Position numbers and translations under genes: made by a program. Of a DNA stretch of 64,000 nt, positions 58,013-64,000 are shown piece by piece. Source of the DNA: Eubacteriales bacterium (GTDB lineage: Bacteria > Bacillota > Clostridia > Saccharofermentanales > DTU023); the NCBI GenBank assembly GCA_030537525.1, contig JAUNVU010000005.1, forward strand, positions 1 through 64,000. The letters run 5' to 3'. Position 1 is the stretch's first letter, and every line of letters begins with the position of its first letter. The notes below the pieces were generated by a model that saw nothing but the letters and a program-made list of their open reading frames with translations, had not been told where the DNA came from and did no database searches.

Positions 58013-60447
58013 TATTCTTCTCTTTCCTCTTTAGCTTTCAGAACTAGGTCTAAGACCTCGTCCATATGCTTGACTGGAGTGATTATTAATTCTTTGCGAA
58101 TGAGTTCAGGAACCTCGTCCTCAATCTCTCGCAAATTATCCTGGGGAATTAAGATCTCCTTGATACCTGCCCGCTTGGCAGCTACACTCTTCTCCTTGAG
58201 ACCGCCAATTGGCAGCACCTTACCACGCAATGTCAACTCACCAGTCATCGCTATACCAGGCTTGACTGCTCGACCACTGAGCGCCGAGGCCAAAGCTGTA
58301 GCAATGGTGATACCAGCAGATGGTCCATCCTTCGGTACTGCACCAGCTGGTACATGAATGTGTACATCGTGCCTATTGAAGACCTCTTCATCAATGCCGA
58401 TCTTGTCGTAGCGGGAACGCACATAGGTCAGAGCCGCTTGCGCCGACTCCTGCATAACCGTGCCGAGACGTCCAGTTAAGATCAACTTGCCTTGACCCGG
58501 ATAGTGGTTGACTTCAATACTTAACGTGTCACCGCCAACTGCAGTCCAGGCGAGGCCTGTAGCTTGACCAATTTCGGACTTTCTAGGGATCTTCTCGTAG
58601 AAGTACTTGGCACCACCGAGGAAGTCTTCGACATCTTTCTGGAGTATCCTGCTGCCTGTATAGCCCTCTTCACTGCCGAGCTTGACTGCGACCTTACGAC
58701 AAAGTTTGGCCATGACCCGCTCAAGCTGTCTGACCCCAGCTTCCTCTGTATAGCCAGAGATGATCTTCTCCATAGCACCGCGTGTGATGGAGAGCTGGTC
58801 CTTCTTCAAGCCATGGGCCTCAATTTGCTTGGGCAGAAGATAGCGCAGGGCTATCTCCACCTTCTCGACATCGGTGTAGCCACTCAGGTGAATGAGTTCT
58901 AATCTGTCGAGCAGAGGTCTCGGGATAGAGCTTAGATCGTTTGCTGTAGTGATGAAGAGGACCTTAGACAGATCATATTCAAATTCCAAGTAGTGATCTC
59001 TAAAACTATTATTCTGCTCTGGATCTAAAACCTCTAGGAGAGCCGCCGTGGGATCTCCGTGATAGCGTGAACCGATCTTATCTATCTCGTCCAAAAGGAA
59101 GAGAGGGTTGTCACAGCCCGCATCGCGAATAGCCTGGATTACACGTCCTGGCAGCGCACCAATATAGGTTCTCCGATGGCCACGAATTTCAGACTCATCC
59201 TTGACACCGCCAACAGACATACGAACATATTCACGTCCCAGAGCCTCGGCAACTGAGCGTGCTATCGAAGTCTTGCCGACTCCCGGTGGTCCAACTAGGC
59301 AGAGGATCGGACCCTTTAAGCGAGAATTGGGATCCTCGCCTTCTTCAACCGCCCTGTCCATGCGCTGCTTGCGCACAGCGACGAATTCCAAGATCCGCTC
59401 CTTGATCTTCTCGAGACCGTAGTGATCCCGATCCAAGACACGCTTGGCCTGGCGGACGGAGATCTTCTCGGGCAGAGTTTTGCCAAATGGCAGGGCCAAG
59501 ACCAAGTCCAGCCAATTTCTGAGTATAGAGGCCTCGCCGAAGCCCTCGGGCATCCGCTCTAGACGGTCGATTTCCTTCCTGACCTTGACCTTGTAGGCCT
59601 CCGGCATGCTGCTCTTCTCGAGCAGCTCCAGCATCTCTGTCAATTCATTTCTGCTGCCATCACCAAGCTCTTCTTCCAATACGCGAATCTGCTCCCGAAT
59701 GAGCATCTTGCGCTGTTTCTTCTCAAGCTTATGATCCATATTGTGAGCCAGGTCACGGCCGATCTCGTAGACCTTCATCTCCTGGTGAAGCAGTTCTACT
59801 AACTTGCGCAGACGTTCATCGACATCAATTGTCGACAAGAGGTCATAGCGATCCTTAGTGTCGAAGTCGACAAGCGAGGCGATGACATCCATCATGGCCT
59901 CAATGCTGTTTGCGCGCTCAATGAGCCAGGCTATCTCCCGTGGCATCTCCCCTTGTGCATGGGCGATTTTCCTGAATGAACGAAGCATAGTCTTCTTCAA
60001 GGGCTCGCGTATCGACTCGGCCGCCTTAGAATCGTCGAAAATGCTTGGCAGCAACTCAGGCTTCGCCTCCAGAAAATATGGCTTCTCACCATTGGGCATC
60101 TTGCGCCGCTCCAATACTTCCTTCTGGACTTCAGTGATCTTACAGCGCTCGACACCTATACAAGATACTCGTAGGCCTCCGTCATCTTCATCTACTACGA
60201 CGTCAATCTTGCCGATAGTACCGATTTCTCGGAGGTCATCGACATCGGGATACTCTACGAAGGCGTCCTTCTGCAAGACGACAATGATTTCGCTATCAGC
60301 GCGCTCACTAAAAATAATCGCCTGCTTCGCAACCTCACTTCTGACCTCGAAGGTCAGGCGGCTATTGGGGAATAAGAGCACATTGCTCAGGGGTAAAACG
60401 GGCAGGTGCTGCCCTTCTAATTTCTTTAAATCTGTTTTCTCAGGCAT
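58012..60447 (-). CDS. lon: ATP-dependent protease Lon
   Basis: An 811-residue LonA. The N-terminal substrate domain (about 15-230), a coiled coil, an AAA+ domain with Walker A GPPGVGKTS near 386-394 and LDEIDKIG, and the protease domain with Ser in DGPSAGIT near 707 and Lys in GLKEKSVAAKRAG near 750. It removes damaged and regulatory proteins. The stop overlaps the start of the HerA-like gene. GGAGGT precedes the ATG. Confidence 0.97.
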   Translation of the reverse strand: MPEKTDLKKLEGQHLPVLPLSNVLLFPNSRLTFEVRSEVAKQAIIFSERADSEIIVVLQKDAFVEYPDVDDLREIGTIGKIDVVVDEDDGGLRVSCIGVERCKITEVQKEVLERRKMPNGEKPYFLEAKPELLPSIFDDSKAAESIREPLKKTMLRSFRKIAHAQGEMPREIAWLIERANSIEAMMDVIASLVDFDTKDRYDLLSTIDVDERLRKLVELLHQEMKVYEIGRDLAHNMDHKLEKKQRKMLIREQIRVLEEELGDGSRNELTEMLELLEKSSMPEAYKVKVRKEIDRLERMPEGFGEASILRNWLDLVLALPFGKTLPEKISVRQAKRVLDRDHYGLEKIKERILEFVAVRKQRMDRAVEEGEDPNSRLKGPILCLVGPPGVGKTSIARSVAEALGREYVRMSVGGVKDESEIRGHRRTYIGALPGRVIQAIRDAGCDNPLFLLDEIDKIGSRYHGDPTAALLEVLDPEQNNSFRDHYLEFEYDLSKVLFITTANDLSSIPRPLLDRLELIHLSGYTDVEKVEIALRYLLPKQIEAHGLKKDQLSITRGAMEKIISGYTEEAGVRQLERVMAKLCRKVAVKLGSEEGYTGSRILQKDVEDFLGGAKYFYEKIPRKSEIGQATGLAWTAVGGDTLSIEVNHYPGQGKLILTGRLGTVMQESAQAALTYVRSRYDKIGIDEEVFNRHDVHIHVPAGAVPKDGPSAGITIATALASALSGRAVKPGIAMTGELTLRGKVLPIGGLKEKSVAAKRAGIKEILIPQDNLREIEDEVPELIRKELIITPVKHMDEVLDLVLKAKEEREE

Positions 60448-60459
60448 CTGAAACCTCCA

Positions 60460-61824
60460 TCAATATTCCATTTTTGCTTCTTGTGGTAGCCACTTACCAA
60501 ATTTGAAATAAAGTGAGTTCGCAATAAATGTCAGTGTCCAAGAAATCGGGTAGGAGAGAATGATAACGTCTATAGACTGCCAAATTGGCATTGCTATATA
60601 GAGCCAAAGTATTCTCAAACCGCACATCGAGATCAAGGCGATGAGCATTGGTGGCATAGTCTTCCCCGAACCTCGGATGAAGCCCGCGAAGATCTCGCTC
60701 AGTCCAAATATCCAGTATGAGGATGCCAGGAACAGCATCATCCTAAGTCCATAGTACTGTACATCTGGATCACTGTTAAAAATGCCGATTAGCTGCTTGC
60801 GCATAATTAAGACAAAGCTAGAGGAGATGAGGGCCGTGACCGCCACTATCCCCATTGCCGACTTCAAACCAGGTCGCAGACGACTGTAGCGCTTGGCGCC
60901 GAGGTTCTGCCCGGCAAAGGTCGTAGCCGCCATGGCAATCGCCTGTAGTCCTGTGAAGATGAAGCCATCTATTCTGCCCGCCGCAGCTATACCGGCTATG
61001 GCATTGGAGCCAAAAGAGTTAATTTTAGATTGAATTAAAACGTTCGAAACTGAGATTACCACAGATTGCATTCCTGCAGGCACTCCCAATTTGATGATCT
61101 GCTTCAAATAGTCAAAATTGATCTTAATATCTCTCAAGAAGAGGCGAAATGGCTCATCTGAACGCACTAGGGTGATGACCACAGCCACCGCCGCAATAGT
61201 CTGTGAGAGCACAGTAGCCCAAGCTGCTCCGACAATACCCCAGCCGAGATATTTGACGAAGATAAAGTCGAAGACGATATTGCCCGTGGCAGAGATCAAA
61301 AGGAAGATAAACGGCCGCTGAGCATCGCCACAGGCCCGCAGAATACCGCCACCGACATTGTAGATCAGCAGGGGCGTCACACCGATGAAGTAGAGCCTCA
61401 TATAACTCGTCGCGCCATCGATGATATCTGCTGGCGTACCCATGAGATGCAAGAGATGCGGGGTAGCTAGGTAGCCGGCAACAGTGAGGAAAACTCCACT
61501 TAAAAGGGCCACCGCATGTGCCGTGTGCACAATATGATAGAGGCCCTCATAGTCCTCCCCGCCACTCGCCTGCGCCACGAGGACGGAGACACCTGTCGCA
61601 AGCCCCATGAATAATCCGACCAGCATGACGGAGACGGAGCCTGTTGCCCCGACACCAGCCATCGCCTGCTTACCTGCATAGCGACCGACGATCAGGAGGT
61701 CTGCCGCATTATAGAGTTGCTGCAAGAAATTTGTCAGCAAGAGCGGCAAGGCAAAGAGCAGTAGCTCCTTCCAGATCACTCCTTCTGTTAAATTACGCCT
61801 CTGTAAGAGGGTACTCAAACGCAT
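60460..61824 (-). CDS. MATE family efflux transporter
   Basis: A 454-residue MATE transporter with twelve membrane segments in two six-helix bundles. Marks: KELLLFALPLLLTNFLQQLYN at the N-terminus, MAGVGATGSVSVMLVGLFMGL, and GVGGGILRACGD near 150. Na+ or H+ coupled export of cations or metabolites. It is 29 bases after nspC on the same strand, so a polyamine-linked role is possible but not shown. Confidence 0.92.
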   Translation of the reverse strand: MRLSTLLQRRNLTEGVIWKELLLFALPLLLTNFLQQLYNAADLLIVGRYAGKQAMAGVGATGSVSVMLVGLFMGLATGVSVLVAQASGGEDYEGLYHIVHTAHAVALLSGVFLTVAGYLATPHLLHLMGTPADIIDGATSYMRLYFIGVTPLLIYNVGGGILRACGDAQRPFIFLLISATGNIVFDFIFVKYLGWGIVGAAWATVLSQTIAAVAVVITLVRSDEPFRLFLRDIKINFDYLKQIIKLGVPAGMQSVVISVSNVLIQSKINSFGSNAIAGIAAAGRIDGFIFTGLQAIAMAATTFAGQNLGAKRYSRLRPGLKSAMGIVAVTALISSSFVLIMRKQLIGIFNSDPDVQYYGLRMMLFLASSYWIFGLSEIFAGFIRGSGKTMPPMLIALISMCGLRILWLYIAMPIWQSIDVIILSYPISWTLTFIANSLYFKFGKWLPQEAKMEY

Positions 61825-61853
61825 ATTCTCTACCTTCTTTCCCCGCCATCTAC

Positions 61854-63161
61854 CTAGAGCTTGTAGTCAGGATTACCTAAACGTGCTTCAAAGTCGGCAA
61901 AAGCAAAGTGTTTCAATACCACAGGCTCGCGTTCCCCAGCTCGCAAGAAGATGAGGTCGGGATGCTCCATGCCATTAAACATCGTCGTCTTGACGTGAGT
62001 GTAGAGCGCCATATCGCAGAAGACCAGGCGGTCTCCACGCCTTAGCTCAAGCTCGAAGCTGTAGTCACCGAAGCTGTCGCCTGCCAGGCAGGAGGCGCTA
62101 CCCAATCTATAGCTATGAGCCAAAACCCCTCCTTCATCTGCCAAATACTGCCGTCCATTTCTATACAAGAAGAGCCGAGGTCTATAGGGCATTTCCAAGA
62201 CATCTGGCGTGTGGCAGGTGGCGGAAGTATTCAGTATAGCATTGTTGACCTTGCTCGGTTGGAAATCGAGGACCTCTGTAACTAACCAGCCAGCATCATA
62301 GGGAATGGCCTCACCTGGCTCAAGATAGAGATCAGATAAGTTGTAGCGTGCCTTGAAGTCCTTTAAGAAGGGAATCAGCAAGTCGAGCTCATAATCGGCC
62401 CTAGTCAAGTGGTGACCACCACCGAAGTTCAACCATTTCAAGCCGCTTAGGTACTCGCCAAACTTCTCTTCAACAGCTTCGACCACATGCTTCAGCGGTT
62501 GGAAATTCTGCTCGCAGAGACAGTGGAAGTGGAAGCCGTCAATAGGCGCAAGTGCCGCTGCCCTGTCCAAACCCTCTGCTGCCAAGCTTGCCAGATCCGC
62601 CTCGAAAAGTTCCCGATTTGTGCCCAGCCGCGAGCCTGGAGCGGCTGGATTATAGAGGTCCGTCTCAACTTCTGAGTACTCAGGATTGATGCGCAGACCG
62701 ATTTCCAGAGGATAGTCAGACGAACGCCTCGCCTGTTCAGCTCGGATAGCCGGTAATGCTCTATGGATCTGACTTAGGCGGTTGAAAATCAGCTTATCTG
62801 CCAGGGGCAGAGTCTTCTCTAATTCGGCCTCACTGAAGGCGGGGCTATAAACCTGTACTTCCCTGTCCATGTACTGTCGGGCCAACCTCGCTTCTTGATA
62901 GCCAGAGGCAGCAGCTCCTTCTAGGTACTTAGCAATAAGGGGATAAGTGTTATATAGCGAGTAGGCCTTCTGGGCCAGCAATATCTTGGCACCACTGGCC
63001 TCGGCAATTGCCTGTAAGAGGCGTAAATTGCCGACTAGTAGCTGCTCGTCGAGGATAAAAGCCGGCGTCGGCAGGCTAGCAAAATCTAGCTCCGCCGGCG
63101 CCGTCCTGGTCCTTAACGCTGCTAGCTCATCTCGCATTTTAAGTATTGAACTGACAGCCAT
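61854..63161 (-). CDS. nspC: Carboxynorspermidine decarboxylase
   Basis: A 435-residue PLP enzyme of the fold III type (alanine racemase-like barrel). The PLP Lys is K65 in KILLAQKAYSLY; further marks are FHFHCLCEQNF near 205-215 and LNFGGGHHLTR near 237-247. It decarboxylates carboxyspermidine or carboxynorspermidine to the polyamine. It has about 25 more N-terminal residues than typical NspC. The synthase gene lies 12 bases upstream. Confidence 0.93.
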   Translation of the reverse strand: MAVSSILKMRDELAALRTRTAPAELDFASLPTPAFILDEQLLVGNLRLLQAIAEASGAKILLAQKAYSLYNTYPLIAKYLEGAAASGYQEARLARQYMDREVQVYSPAFSEAELEKTLPLADKLIFNRLSQIHRALPAIRAEQARRSSDYPLEIGLRINPEYSEVETDLYNPAAPGSRLGTNRELFEADLASLAAEGLDRAAALAPIDGFHFHCLCEQNFQPLKHVVEAVEEKFGEYLSGLKWLNFGGGHHLTRADYELDLLIPFLKDFKARYNLSDLYLEPGEAIPYDAGWLVTEVLDFQPSKVNNAILNTSATCHTPDVLEMPYRPRLFLYRNGRQYLADEGGVLAHSYRLGSASCLAGDSFGDYSFELELRRGDRLVFCDMALYTHVKTTMFNGMEHPDLIFLRAGEREPVVLKHFAFADFEARLGNPDYKL

Positions 63162-63173
63162 AATTCACCTACT

Positions 63174-64000
63174 CTACGGTACGAGTACGGGTTCGAAGTC
63201 CTCCTGCCAAGGCAGACCGTTCTTATTCAGCATCTCCATGAAGGGATCTGGATCGAACTCTTCGACATTGAATACGCCAGGTTCTTGCCACTTGCCAGTC
63301 AGCACCATGGCTGCACCGATCATGGCGGGGACGCCCGTAGTGTAAGAGACGGCTTGGGCGCCTGTTTCCTTGAATGCCTCCTCGTGATCACAGATATTGA
63401 AGAGCCGGTAAACCTTCTCCTGGCCATCCTTCTCACCCTGGAAGATGCAGCCGATATTGGTCTTGCCCTTCGTCCGTGGGCCGAGGCTCGAGGGATCGGG
63501 CAGGACTGCCTGGAGGAATTGTAGTGGAATGATCTCCTGGCCCTGGAACTCGATCGGCTTTATGGAAGTCATGCCGACATTGATCAGGCAGTTCAGATGG
63601 CGGAGATAGGACTCGCCAAAGGTCATGAAGAAGCGAATACGCTCGATACCCTTGATGTTCTTCGCCAGGGATTCGAGCTCTTCGTGGTAGAGCAGATACA
63701 TATCCTTCTCACCAACTTCTTCGAACTCGTAAGTGCGCTTGATCTCCATTGGCTGGGTCTCGATGAATTTGCCGTGCTCCCAATAGCGACCGTTGGCAGA
63801 AACTTCCCGGATATTGATCTCGGGATTGAAGTTAGTGGCAAAGGGATAGCCGTGGTCGCCGCCGTTACAGTCGAGGATGTCAATCTGGCGAATGCTGTCA
63901 AATTGATGCTTCTGAGCATAGGCTGAGAAGACGCCCGTAACACCTGGGTCGAAGCCAGAGCCGAGGAGTGCTGTCAGACCAGCTTCCTTGAACTTGTCCT
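63174..64000 (-). CDS. Carboxynorspermidine synthase (saccharopine dehydrogenase family), partial
   Basis: The 5' part lies outside the window. The visible 275 codons read without break from the right edge: GSGFDPGVTGVFSAYAQKH, IDILDCNGGDHGYPFATNFN, the end MEMLNKNGLPWQEDFEPVL. These match the C-terminal half of carboxyspermidine/carboxynorspermidine dehydrogenases, which join aspartate semialdehyde to a diamine. The internal ATG at 63749 is not the start. It precedes nspC in a two-step polyamine operon. Confidence 0.92.
   Translation of the reverse strand, partial: DKFKEAGLTALLGSGFDPGVTGVFSAYAQKHQFDSIRQIDILDCNGGDHGYPFATNFNPEINIREVSANGRYWEHGKFIETQPMEIKRTYEFEEVGEKDMYLLYHEELESLAKNIKGIERIRFFMTFGESYLRHLNCLINVGMTSIKPIEFQGQEIIPLQFLQAVLPDPSSLGPRTKGKTNIGCIFQGEKDGQEKVYRLFNICDHEEAFKETGAQAVSYTTGVPAMIGAAMVLTGKWQEPGVFNVEEFDPDPFMEMLNKNGLPWQEDFEPVLVP

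Noticed and set aside
1-64000. CRISPR arrays, insertion sequences, prophage genes, rRNA
   Set aside because: I looked for regular repeats, transposase motifs, phage structural genes and rRNA segments and saw none.

Overview
The window looks like chromosome of a Gram-positive, anaerobic member of the Bacillota, probably class Clostridia. The reasons are the small bacterial SRP RNA next to dnaX-ybaB-recR, an IreB/RuvX/DUF1292 cluster, an Asp23-AmaP envelope-stress pair, RqcP, a DUF3793-flavodoxin pair, purine-rich Shine-Dalgarno sites before nearly every gene, and frequent TTG/GTG starts. Base composition is roughly even. I see no insertion sequence, prophage, CRISPR array or rRNA gene.

Layout. 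1-4.3 kb: a fragment of an upstream gene, a small GlsB-type membrane protein, then on the minus strand rpmG-secE-nusG-rplK-rplA-(L10 leader)-rplJ-rplL, closed by a terminator where rpoBC would normally follow. 4.2-7.2 kb: a small membrane ORF, a ReAV-like asparaginase coupled to a DUF1667 protein, and a cytidylate-kinase-like/nuclease-like fusion overlapping an HPRT-like gene whose catalytic loop is altered. 7.35-8.04 kb: a large structured non-coding RNA with its own promoter, a perfect 5'-3' closing helix and a strong terminator; this is the most interesting element of the window. 8.05-12.6 kb (minus): ireB, ruvX, two DUF1292 proteins, a DUF2156 protein, a CPBP protease and an AlaX-type editing protein. 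12.7-16.0 kb: rnr and mtaB. 16.0-23.1 kb: a maltose-type ABC importer operon (binding protein, terminator, small membrane protein, MalF with a very long coiled-coil N-terminus, MalG, UgpC/MalK) ending in msrAB. 23.2-23.8 kb: tRNA-Asp and tRNA-Phe (minus), secG (plus). 23.9-31.0 kb (minus): TrkH with two separate TrkA-like halves, two tandem CapA-family lipoproteins, and asp23-amaP.

31.1-39.3 kb: an M42 peptidase sharing a symmetrical promoter region with asp23, an alpha/beta hydrolase, tRNA-Val, a TrmA/RlmD-type methyltransferase, a class A penicillin-binding protein, and a purine-salvage pair (PNP and amidohydrolase). 39.4-45.9 kb: a DUF2254 membrane protein, a heterodimeric ABC exporter behind an attenuator-like hairpin, and DUF3793-flavodoxin. 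45.9-49.2 kb (minus): SRP RNA, dnaX, ybaB, recR and an FtsB/DivIC-like protein. 49.3-55.3 kb (plus): mazG, a trigger-factor-like protein without the ribosome-binding domain, a second ABC exporter pair, a thioredoxin and rqcP. 55.4-64 kb (minus): the carboxynorspermidine synthase and decarboxylase genes, a MATE transporter, Lon, a HerA-like ATPase and a small unknown protein.

Functional themes are translation and secretion (ribosomal proteins, SecE/SecG, SRP RNA, RqcP, trigger-factor-like protein), purine salvage (PNP, deaminase, HPRT-like), envelope stress, oxidative protein repair, sugar import and polyamine synthesis. The least explained unit is 5.7-8.04 kb, where the two degenerate nucleotide-enzyme genes and the large RNA lie side by side.
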